Shown: positions 1-5,036 of the stretch, piece by piece
Numbering within the stretch: the first letter of the stretch is position 1
Layout of the letters: each line of letters opens with the position of its first letter
Assembly: GCA_022793565.1 (NCBI GenBank)
Contig: JAAWDC010000156.1
Location: forward strand, 1 to 5,036
Direction of reading: 5' to 3'
Length of the DNA stretch: 5,036 nt
Source: Bacilli bacterium
Lineage (GTDB): Bacteria > Bacillota_I > Bacilli_A > RF39 > UBA660
Notes under the pieces: model-generated
Seen by the model: the letters and a program-made list of their open reading frames with translations, nothing else
Told to the model about the DNA's origin: nothing
Database searches by the model: none
Position numbers and translations under genes: made by a program

Positions 1-1375
1 ATTAATTGAGTCTAAGGAACTACTAGAAAAGCATATTGACCAACAACAAGTTAAGATTAAAGAAAAATATAATGTTAGTAAAGTGTATATTCCAAAAGGA
101 TTAGACATCGTTCAAGAGATGACTTACAGTAATCAAACTTACACGACAGAACAAATTTATGAAAAAATGCAAAAACAAACTGGAGGTCAATCATTCACAA
201 TCGATGGATATCAAATAAAAATTACTGGATATGAAAAATCAACAGAAGATGGTGGAACAGTAAGAACAGACGATAAGATTATTTATGTACTAGACAAAAA
301 GATATTCACAAATTCTGTGGAAAAAACAATCAAATCCTTTATCCCAGAAGAAGAATATGATAACTTCTTAAACGAAACTCAAAAAGAAATCGAATCAACA
401 GGAAAAATAGTAGAAGATTTATATATAAAAAATAACATTACAATTACTAAAACAAGAATTCCAGCCGACGCTAAAATCTATTTGACAGAAGAAGAACTAT
501 GTAAATATCTTCTTTTTGGAACAACAGAAGATCAAGCAACTTATGTGGTAAAAGATGGAGATACTATATCAGATATTGCCTTTAACAACAAATTATCACC
601 AGATGAATTTCTAATAGCTAACACCACTTATAAAACAGCAAATGATCTTCTTTATCCAGGAGAAGTAGTAACACTAGGTATGATTCAGCCCCAATTTGAT
701 ACAGTAGAAGAAACTCACGTAGTATCTAGAAAGACCAAAGAAAGAGAAACTATATACCAAGATGATGATACTAAGTATGCCGGAGAAGAAAGTACGATTC
801 AAGAAGGATCAGATGGAGAAAGTTTAGTAACTGAAAAAATTCAATTGATTAACGGTGAAATCACATCTACAGTTCCCGTGAGTGAAGTAGTTACTATCGA
901 ACCAGTAAACAAAATCATTGCGCGTGGAACTAGAAAAAAATACGTTGGAGGAAGTATTTCTTCTGGTGTAGAAGTTCCAGTTGGAATTGGTAGTTGGGTA
1001 TGGCCAACGAATGCTCCATATACAGTTACAAGTGAATTCGGATATCGTTGGGGAAAACTTCACAAGGCAATTGATATTACCTCTACAGGATATGGCTCAC
1101 CAATCAAAGCTGCAAATAATGGAATTGTAACAATTTCTTCTTATACAAGTATGAACGGAAATTATATTGTAATAAAACATGCCAATGGATATTTTACAGA
1201 ATATGCCCATTTAGCAGAGCGAAATGTAAAACAAGGAGATATCGTATATGCGAATGATGTAATTGGAACGATGGGAAGAAGTGGATTTGCAAAAGGAGTA
1301 CACTTACACTTTGGTGTATGGTCAGGTGCAGCCTATTCAGGAACACCATTAAATCCAAGGAGTCTATATCAATGA
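1..1375 (+). CDS. Secreted LysM-G5-M23 murein endopeptidase, 5' end missing
   Basis: The reading frame starts at base 2 and is open to the left edge, so the start and signal peptide lie outside; 457 residues are present. The GTG at 83 is an internal Val. Numbering from the first codon, residues about 181-225 form a LysM repeat (YVVKDGDTISDIA ... YPGEVVTLG) that binds peptidoglycan. Residues about 234-310 match a G5 domain, and about 333-454 an M23 (LytM-type) peptidase. The zinc ligands are visible as H354-x3-D358 (LHKAID) and the second His of H434-L-H436; H403 (YAHL) and H434 fit the catalytic histidines, with LytM-like spacing. The protein should therefore be active, cutting peptide cross-links outside the membrane. 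The N-terminal 180 residues are not recognised. The gene ends in TGA and overlaps the walJ ATG by 4 nt, which implies translational coupling. Family assignment is strong; the exact bond cleaved is not known. Confidence 0.93.
   Translation, partial: LIESKELLEKHIDQQQVKIKEKYNVSKVYIPKGLDIVQEMTYSNQTYTTEQIYEKMQKQTGGQSFTIDGYQIKITGYEKSTEDGGTVRTDDKIIYVLDKKIFTNSVEKTIKSFIPEEEYDNFLNETQKEIESTGKIVEDLYIKNNITITKTRIPADAKIYLTEEELCKYLLFGTTEDQATYVVKDGDTISDIAFNNKLSPDEFLIANTTYKTANDLLYPGEVVTLGMIQPQFDTVEETHVVSRKTKERETIYQDDDTKYAGEESTIQEGSDGESLVTEKIQLINGEITSTVPVSEVVTIEPVNKIIARGTRKKYVGGSISSGVEVPVGIGSWVWPTNAPYTVTSEFGYRWGKLHKAIDITSTGYGSPIKAANNGIVTISSYTSMNGNYIVIKHANGYFTEYAHLAERNVKQGDIVYANDVIGTMGRSGFAKGVHLHFGVWSGAAYSGTPLNPRSLYQ
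1357..1362 (+). promoter_or_regulatory. Ribosome binding site that fixes the walJ start
   Basis: AAGGAG lies 9 nt before the ATG at 1372, inside the last codons of the peptidase gene. The in-frame ATG at 1318 would add 18 residues unlike the family and sits deep in the upstream gene, so 1372 is the start. Confidence 0.8.
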
Positions 1376-2130
1376 AAATCAAAGTATTGGCAAGTGGTTC
1401 CAAAGGAAATTCAACATATATCGAAACAGATCAAGTAAAACTTCTAATCGATATTGGGATTTCCTTTTCTTACTTAACTCATGAATTAGAAAAGATCTCC
1501 ATAAATCCAAGTCAATTAGATGGAATTTTAATTACTCATACGCATAGTGATCACATCAAAGGACTTCAAAGTCTTGTCAAAAGAACTAATCTCCCCGTTT
1601 ATATTACTGAAGGAATGAAGAAAGAAATCTCAGAAAAAATAAGCGAATCTAATATAAAAAGCTTATTTCCAGAAACTATAATAGAAGATCTAAAAATAGA
1701 ATGTATTCCTACTTCTCATGATGTCGAATCGGTTGGCTTCCTAATTGAAGATCTAGATACCTCTTTAGTCTACATTACAGATACAGGATACATTAATCAA
1801 AAGCAACTAAGACGTCTAGTAAATAAAGATATCTATATTATAGAAAGTAACCACGACGAAAAAATGCTGATGGAAGGACCCTATCCATATATTCTAAAAC
1901 AAAGAATAATCAGTGATAAAGGACATTTATCCAATCATACAGTAGCAAGTTACTTAGTAGATTTGGTAGGAGATAAGACAAAATACATTATTCTTGCTCA
2001 TTTAAGTGAAAAGAATAATACAGAACAATTGGCATATCAAACAACAAAAGAACTTCTAGAAGAACATAATATAGAAAAAAAGATTCTAATAGCTAAGCCA
2101 TATGAATCTTTAGAAACAGTAGAGGTATAA
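1372..2130 (+). CDS. walJ: WalJ/YycJ metallo-beta-lactamase-fold nuclease
   Basis: The protein has 252 residues, near the usual length of about 260 for YycJ/WalJ. It opens with the family start KVLASGSKGNSTYIE. The metal-binding signature THTHSDH gives H56, H58, D60 and H61. Further ligand candidates are H116 (TSHD), D137 (ITDTGY) and H210 (LAHLSE). The YycJ-typical segment with ESNHDEKML (158-166), YP, LK-RI and GHLSN (184-188) is present, which separates it from general beta-lactamase-fold hydrolases. Family knowledge: YycJ proteins are cytoplasmic two-metal DNA exonucleases linked to mismatch repair, and the gene often sits in the walRK wall-homeostasis operon of Bacilli. The start overlaps the upstream stop (ATGA), and the TAA stop directly abuts the rlmH ATG, so the three genes are almost certainly one operon. 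The family call is firm; the cellular role is taken from relatives. Confidence 0.93.
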   Translation: MKIKVLASGSKGNSTYIETDQVKLLIDIGISFSYLTHELEKISINPSQLDGILITHTHSDHIKGLQSLVKRTNLPVYITEGMKKEISEKISESNIKSLFPETIIEDLKIECIPTSHDVESVGFLIEDLDTSLVYITDTGYINQKQLRRLVNKDIYIIESNHDEKMLMEGPYPYILKQRIISDKGHLSNHTVASYLVDLVGDKTKYIILAHLSEKNNTEQLAYQTTKELLEEHNIEKKILIAKPYESLETVEV

Positions 2131-2586
2131 ATGATTCGAATTATATGTGTAGGAAAACTAAAAGAACAGTACTGGCTCGATGCTTGTAAAGAATATTTAA
2201 AAAGAATTCAAAAGTATACATCAATAGAGATTATAGAAGTAGCTGATGAAAAAATAGATGATGAAAAAATCGCTCTTCAAAAAGAAAAAGAGAGAATTGA
2301 GAAATATATAAATTCAAAAGACTATATAATAACTTTAGAAATTGAAGGACAGATGCTCTCCTCTATAGAACTATCAAAAAAAGTAGATCATTTAAGAATG
2401 GAACATAGTAATCTTACTTGGATTATTGGCGGTTCTTATGGAATACATCCAGAGATAAAGAGAAAAGCGGATGAAAAGATTTCATTCTCCAAACTAACCT
2501 TTCCTCACCAACTATTTCGAATTCTTCTCTTAGAACAACTATATCGCAGTTTTAAAATCCAAAATAACGAAAGATATCACAAATAG
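2131..2586 (+). CDS. rlmH: 23S rRNA (pseudouridine1915-N3) methyltransferase RlmH
   Basis: The protein has 151 residues, close to the family's usual 155-160, and appears complete. RlmH uses S-adenosylmethionine to methylate N3 of pseudouridine 1915 in helix 69 of 23S rRNA, acting on the assembled 70S ribosome as a SPOUT-class dimer. Visible landmarks are the N-terminal strand IICVGKLKE, EIEGQMLSS (70-78), the SAM-loop IGGSYG (99-104), the very conserved FSKLTFPHQL (119-128), EQLYRSFKI (135-143) and the C-terminal YHK (149-151). The ATG follows the walJ TAA with no gap; GAGG at 2122-2125, 5 nt before it, is the probable ribosome site. The last codons also form the 5' arm of a terminator hairpin. 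Position behind walJ matches the order seen in Bacilli. Confidence 0.96.
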   Translation: MIRIICVGKLKEQYWLDACKEYLKRIQKYTSIEIIEVADEKIDDEKIALQKEKERIEKYINSKDYIITLEIEGQMLSSIELSKKVDHLRMEHSNLTWIIGGSYGIHPEIKRKADEKISFSKLTFPHQLFRILLLEQLYRSFKIQNNERYHK

Positions 2587-2597
2587 TGATATTTTTC
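2569..2597 (+). terminator. Intrinsic terminator overlapping the rlmH 3' end
   Basis: A 5' arm at 2569-2580 (GAAAGATATCAC) pairs with 2586-2597 (GTGATATTTTTC): 12 pairs including one G-U, around the 5-nt loop AAATA. The inner seven pairs, ATATCAC with GTGATAT, are perfect. The 3' arm holds a run of five T, which serves as the U-tract for the shorter inner hairpin. The rlmH stop codon TAG (2584-2586) starts in the loop and its last base opens the 3' arm. It is AT-rich, so termination may be partial. Confidence 0.65.
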
Positions 2598-2630
2598 TAT
2601 GAAAAATAGAAACAGAAAAAAAGAGAAAAA

Positions 2631-2649
2631 ACAACTTATAAGAAGTTGT
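2631..2649 (-). terminator. Palindrome with T-run on the minus strand: reverse terminator or operator
   Basis: ACAACTT (2631-2637) and AAGTTGT (2643-2649) form a perfect 7-bp inverted repeat with a 5-nt loop. On the + strand no T-run follows. On the minus strand the hairpin is followed by six T and then a C/T-rich tract down to about 2611, the layout of an intrinsic terminator for antisense transcription. No minus-strand gene is seen to need it, so a protein-binding site for the neighbouring regulator is an equally good reading. Confidence 0.4.
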
Positions 2650-2670
2650 AAATCCCCTCGAAAAAAGTTG
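2632..2670. repeat. Three AAGTTG/CAACTT half-sites, possible operator
   Basis: CAACTT occurs at 2632-2637, and AAGTTG at 2643-2648 and 2665-2670. Centre distances are 11 and 22 bp, close to one and two helical turns, so all three face the same side of the DNA. The last copy shares TTG with the -35 box at 2668-2673. This is the layout expected for dimer binding by the XRE protein encoded just downstream, giving autorepression. No binding data exist here; the link is inference. Confidence 0.4.
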
Positions 2671-2716
2671 ACATACTGTTAACAAATGAAATATACGCCC
2701 GATTTTTACCTATAAT
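2668..2716 (+). promoter_or_regulatory. Promoter region of the XRE regulator unit
   Basis: A consensus sigma-A -35 box, TTGACA, is at 2668-2673. An 18-bp spacer leads to TATACG at 2692-2697, a weak -10 (TATA matches). A perfect TATAAT is at 2711-2716, but it has only a poor -35 at the right distance. Either start would give a short leader before the ATG at 2739. The perfect -35 and perfect -10 are 37 bp apart and cannot work as a pair. Confidence 0.55.
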
Positions 2717-2738
2717 TATCGTAAGAAGAGGGGCTAAT

Positions 2739-3104
2739 ATGGAAGTATTTCGCAAAAGATTACGAGAAACAAGAGAAAACAGAGATAAAAGTCAAAGAGA
2801 ATTAGGGAAAGCCATTGGAATTTCAAAAAGTGCGATTAGTTATTATGAATCTGGTAGAAGTATTCCTGATATTGAGCAAATTGAAAAGATGGCAGAATTT
2901 TTGCAAGTGGATATTTTTTGGTTATTAGGAAAAGAGCATCTTTCTTTAATCCATCGAAATGGAAATAGAGTCTTAAATATATCTGAAGAAGATTGGAAAA
3001 TTCTTCGAGCGATCCATGCAAACCCTGATTTATTTAAGTATCTTTTATATCATACAGAACAAAGAATTGCAAAGATCACAAGATACGTTAGAAAACAGAA
3101 TTAG
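2739..3104 (+). CDS. XRE-family (HTH_3) DNA-binding regulator
   Basis: The protein has 121 residues, is cytoplasmic and lacks membrane segments. Residues about 6-61 form a Cro/CI-type helix-turn-helix: SQRELGKAIGISKSAISYYE (18-37) contains the turn and recognition helix, followed by the usual SIPDIEQIEKMAEFLQVD and WLLG closing helix. The C-terminal 60 residues (ISEEDWKIL, then a basic helix ending ITRYVRKQN) match no domain I recognise; they may mediate dimerisation or ligand sensing. The ATG is preceded by GAGGGG (2728-2733) with 5 nt spacing. The gene has its own promoter region with repeated half-sites, as typical autorepressors do. It lies 46 nt before an amino-acid symporter, a plausible regulatory target. 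It could instead be a relic of a mobile element, but no phage or integrase gene is near. The DNA-binding call is firm; target and signal are unknown. Confidence 0.9.
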   Translation: MEVFRKRLRETRENRDKSQRELGKAIGISKSAISYYESGRSIPDIEQIEKMAEFLQVDIFWLLGKEHLSLIHRNGNRVLNISEEDWKILRAIHANPDLFKYLLYHTEQRIAKITRYVRKQN

Positions 3105-3125
3105 ACAAAATTTGAATAGAACAAT

Positions 3126-3134
3126 TGCTATATT
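3126..3134 (+). promoter_or_regulatory. Extended -10-like element before the symporter
   Basis: TGCTATATT fits the extended -10 form TGnTATATT, 5 of 6 to consensus in the hexamer. No convincing -35 lies 16-18 bp upstream. A start here would give a leader of only about 10 nt before the ATG at 3151, so the site is weak or accidental. Confidence 0.25.
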
Positions 3135-3140
3135 AAAAAT

Positions 3141-3147
3141 GGGTGAG
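3141..3147 (+). promoter_or_regulatory. Ribosome binding site deciding the symporter start
   Basis: GGGTGAG contains GGTGA, which pairs with the anti-Shine-Dalgarno end of 16S rRNA, and lies close to the ATG at 3151. The ATG at 3139, four codons earlier, has only A/T-rich sequence before it, so 3151 is preferred. Confidence 0.5.
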
Positions 3148-3150
3148 TTT

Positions 3151-4452
3151 ATGCTAAAAATAGGAACCGATTTTTTATGGAGTATTGCAATTGTTTTTTT
3201 AATTGGTGGAAGTATATATTTTACATGGAGTTTATCAGGAGTTCAATTTCATTTTAAAAAGATGATACTCAGTTTGAAAAAAACAAAGAATGTAGAAGTA
3301 ACTCCATTTGAAAGTTTAACTATGGCTCTTGCAGCACGAGTAGGAGTAGGATCTTTGGCAGGGATTGCTCTTGCAATTCATTTAGGAGGTCCGGGATCTA
3401 TTTTTTGGATCTGGATTACGGGCATATTAACAGCAGCAAATACATTTGTTGAAAGTACATTAAGTGCTAAATATCAAGAAAAGGATGATCAAGCATATAA
3501 AGGTGGACCATCTTATTATATGGATAAAGGACTAAATAAAAAAAATTTAGCTAAGCTCTATGCTTTTGTATTGATCATTGCCTATATTTTTGGTTTTATT
3601 ACAATCCAATCAAATACAATTGTAAAATCAATAGAGGAATATATACATTTCCCAAGTATCTTCATTGGAATATTTTTAAGTCTATTAACAGGATATATAA
3701 TTATAAAAGGAGTTACTAGAATAGCGCATATTACAGGAAAATTAGTTCCAATAATGGGAATTGGATATTTTCTATTATGCATGATAATTATTATTAAAAA
3801 TATGAATCAAATCCCAAGTATCATCGTAAAAATAATAACATCTGCTTTTGATATAAAATCATTTGGAATCGGAGTCCTATCTACTTTTATTATTGGTATA
3901 CAAAGGGGAGTCTTTTCAACGGAAGCAGGATTAGGAAGTGGAGCTATAGCTAGTAGTACTACTAAAACGGAAGAAGCGAGCACATCTGGATTAATTCAAG
4001 TTTTAGGAATCTATTTAACCGTTTTCGTGATATGCACTCTAACAGCCTTTGTAATATTAACCTCAAACTATGAACTATATCCATGGACAAATATGAATGG
4101 AATCGAATTAACCAAACATGCTTTAACCTATCATTTAGGAAGTTTAGGAAATATAGTATTACTCTTTTCTATTTTAACTTTTGCATATTCTACCATCATT
4201 TCGGGATACTATTATGGAGAAAGTAGTTTGAAATACCTCTTAAAAAATCCATCCAACAATGCCATTTGGCTACTGAAAGGATTAACATTACTACTAATCA
4301 TATTTGGCAGTTTTGCAAGCCCAACCTTTTTATGGGATAGCGTAGATATGTTTGTAGCGATCCTAGCGATTTTAAATATGTATAGTCTTTTTTCTTTAAG
4401 AAAAATAATAAAAAAAGAATGGGAACACTATAGAAGAAAAGAAAAAATATGA
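3151..4452 (+). CDS. AGCS-family sodium:amino-acid (alanine/glycine) symporter
   Basis: The protein has 433 residues, slightly short of the family's usual 440-490, with about ten or more hydrophobic membrane segments. AGCS carriers import alanine, glycine or related amino acids with Na+ (or H+). Family landmarks in order are TPFESLTMALAARVGVG (51-67), GGPGSIFWIW (79-88), ESTLSAKY (101-108), YKGGPSYYMDKGL (116-128), QRGVFSTEAGLGSGAIA (251-267) and FAYSTIISGYYYGE (344-357). Several usually conserved spots differ, as I recall the consensus: GNIAG is GSLAG, WMW is WIW, the HPV-x-QG stretch is EEASTSG (274-280), and FIDT is YLTV. The fold should be intact but the substrate may not be alanine. The frame is open back to 3016, but that part overlaps the regulator gene and is not family-like. 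It likely shares a transcript with the XRE gene upstream and ung 27 nt downstream. Family is certain; substrate is open. Confidence 0.93.
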   Translation: MLKIGTDFLWSIAIVFLIGGSIYFTWSLSGVQFHFKKMILSLKKTKNVEVTPFESLTMALAARVGVGSLAGIALAIHLGGPGSIFWIWITGILTAANTFVESTLSAKYQEKDDQAYKGGPSYYMDKGLNKKNLAKLYAFVLIIAYIFGFITIQSNTIVKSIEEYIHFPSIFIGIFLSLLTGYIIIKGVTRIAHITGKLVPIMGIGYFLLCMIIIIKNMNQIPSIIVKIITSAFDIKSFGIGVLSTFIIGIQRGVFSTEAGLGSGAIASSTTKTEEASTSGLIQVLGIYLTVFVICTLTAFVILTSNYELYPWTNMNGIELTKHALTYHLGSLGNIVLLFSILTFAYSTIISGYYYGESSLKYLLKNPSNNAIWLLKGLTLLLIIFGSFASPTFLWDSVDMFVAILAILNMYSLFSLRKIIKKEWEHYRRKEKI

Positions 4453-4458
4453 TAAAAT
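4450..4458 (+). promoter_or_regulatory. Extended -10-like element before ung
   Basis: TGATAAAAT fits TGnTAAAAT and starts on the symporter's TGA stop codon. No clear -35 box precedes it. It could give ung a weak promoter of its own, with a leader of about 15 nt carrying the ribosome site AAGAGGT at 4466-4472. In AT-rich DNA such matches are frequent by chance. Confidence 0.25.
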
Positions 4459-4479
4459 AGAAACAAAGAGGTAGATAGT

Positions 4480-5036
4480 ATGATCGGACAAGATTGGGAT
4501 GAAATTTTAAAAGAAGAAACAGAAAAAGAATATTTTCAAAATTTAATTCAAATGATTGAAAAAGAATATCAAGAAAAAACCATTTATCCAAGAAAAACAG
4601 AAATATTTAAAGCTTTTCGCAATACACCATATCAAAATACAAGAGTAGTAATTTTAGGACAAGATCCATATCATGGCGAAAATCAAGCAGAGGGCTTATC
4701 TTTTTCTGTCAAAGAGGGAATTCGAAAACCACCATCTTTAAATAACATCTTCAAAGAACTACACGATGACTTAGGCTATGAGATTCCAACAACAGGATGC
4801 TTAGTTCCCTGGACAAAGGAAGGTGTACTTCTATTAAATACTGTCTTAACAGTAGTAGCCAATCGTCCAGCTTCGCACAAAGGTCTTGGATGGGAAACCT
4901 TTACTGATAAGGTAATAGAAAAATTGAATGAAAAAGAGACTCCAATTGTCTTTATTTTATGGGGAAGTTTCGCTAGAAGTAAAAAGAAATATATCACAAA
5001 TCCCATTCATTGTATAATTGAATCCAGCCACCCATC
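4480..5036 (+). CDS. ung: Uracil-DNA glycosylase, family 1, 3' end missing
   Basis: The window holds 185 full codons of a family usually about 220-230 residues long; the rest lies past the right edge. Ung removes uracil from DNA after cytosine deamination or dUTP misincorporation, starting base-excision repair. The water-activating loop GQDPYHG (60-66) places catalytic Asp at D62, matching E. coli D64. The uracil-stacking/recognition segment GLSFSV (72-77), the PPSLNNIFKEL motif (84-94), LLLNTVLTV (117-125, with N120 as the uracil-binding Asn) and SHKGLGWETFT (132-142) follow. The minor-groove loop begins at the very end with SSHPS, where H184 corresponds to E. coli H187. The start ATG at 4480 has GAGG at 4468-4471, 8 nt upstream. 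It follows the symporter by 27 nt, probably on the same transcript, with no functional link apparent. Confidence 0.96.
   Translation, partial: MIGQDWDEILKEETEKEYFQNLIQMIEKEYQEKTIYPRKTEIFKAFRNTPYQNTRVVILGQDPYHGENQAEGLSFSVKEGIRKPPSLNNIFKELHDDLGYEIPTTGCLVPWTKEGVLLLNTVLTVVANRPASHKGLGWETFTDKVIEKLNEKETPIVFILWGSFARSKKKYITNPIHCIIESSHP

Noticed and set aside
83..85. GTG as start of the M23 protein.
   Set aside because: The frame is open to the window edge, no ribosome site precedes it, and a secreted protein would need a signal peptide that is absent after it.
824..1063. Minus-strand open frame inside the M23 gene.
   Set aside because: Low-complexity translation with no motif, fully covered by a well supported gene. 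The same holds for the minus-strand frames at 1194-1403, 2836-3021 and 3582-3782.
1318..1371. Earlier ATG for walJ at 1318.
   Set aside because: It lies in the M23 coding region, adds residues unlike the family, and the ATG at 1372 has a good AAGGAG at 9 nt.
2590..2608. Second hairpin TATTTTTC-TAT-GAAAAATA that could compete with the rlmH terminator as an antiterminator.
   Set aside because: One G-C pair in an otherwise A-U stem with a 3-nt loop is too weak, and such repeats are common in DNA this rich in A and T.
2716..2738. Riboswitch or leader RNA before the regulator gene.
   Set aside because: From either promoter the leader would be only about 15-35 nt, too short for a known aptamer.
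3016..3150. In-frame 45-codon extension of the symporter back to 3016.
   Set aside because: It overlaps the regulator gene by 89 nt, has no ribosome site, and AGCS proteins begin close to the first membrane segment as seen from 3151.
4298..5006. Two minus-strand frames (4298-4591 and 4776-5006), the first rich in Phe and Leu.
   Set aside because: They mirror A-rich codons of the symporter and ung. The Phe/Leu richness comes from antisense of Lys/Glu codons and is not a membrane protein signal.
1..5036. CRISPR array, tRNA, rRNA, insertion sequence or toxin-antitoxin pair.
   Set aside because: No spaced direct repeats, cloverleaf, transposase motifs or terminal inverted repeats were seen. The XRE gene has no toxin-like partner; its neighbour is a membrane transporter.

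Overview
The window is AT-rich and looks like a low-GC Gram-positive chromosome of the Bacillota type, or a walled relative near the Mycoplasmatota. Arginine is written mostly as AGA and tryptophan as TGG. TGA ends two of the genes, so the code is standard and not the mollicute code with TGA as Trp. A secreted LysM-G5-M23 wall hydrolase next to walJ and rlmH also points to a walled Bacilli-like organism. I cannot name a genus.

All recognisable genes are on the + strand, in two apparent transcription units. Unit 1 (bases 1-2597) is a 5'-truncated cell-wall endopeptidase, walJ/yycJ and rlmH. The first two overlap by 4 nt (ATGA), and the last two abut (TAA then ATG). walJ and rlmH also lie near each other in the classical walRK (yycFG) region of Bacilli, so walR/walK may lie upstream, outside the window. 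A hairpin with a U-run ends this unit; the rlmH stop codon runs from its loop into its first closing pair, and its 5' arm encodes the end of RlmH.

Unit 2 (about 2668-5036) starts from a compact intergenic region of 152 nt. That region carries a consensus -35 box, two possible -10 boxes and three AAGTTG/CAACTT half-sites spaced 11 and 22 bp apart. It continues with a small XRE-family repressor-like gene, a sodium:amino-acid symporter of the AGCS (alanine/glycine) family, and ung (uracil-DNA glycosylase), which runs off the right edge. Spacings are 46 and 27 nt, so co-transcription is plausible, although weak extra -10-like elements occur before the symporter and ung.

Functionally, unit 1 joins wall remodelling (M23), a metallo-beta-lactamase-fold nuclease (WalJ) and 23S rRNA methylation (RlmH). 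Unit 2 looks like a self-controlled regulator with a transporter as its probable target, and a DNA repair gene behind. I see no mobile element, CRISPR array, tRNA, rRNA or clearly new system. The most interesting parts are the control region at 2569-2738 and the departures of the symporter from its family consensus.
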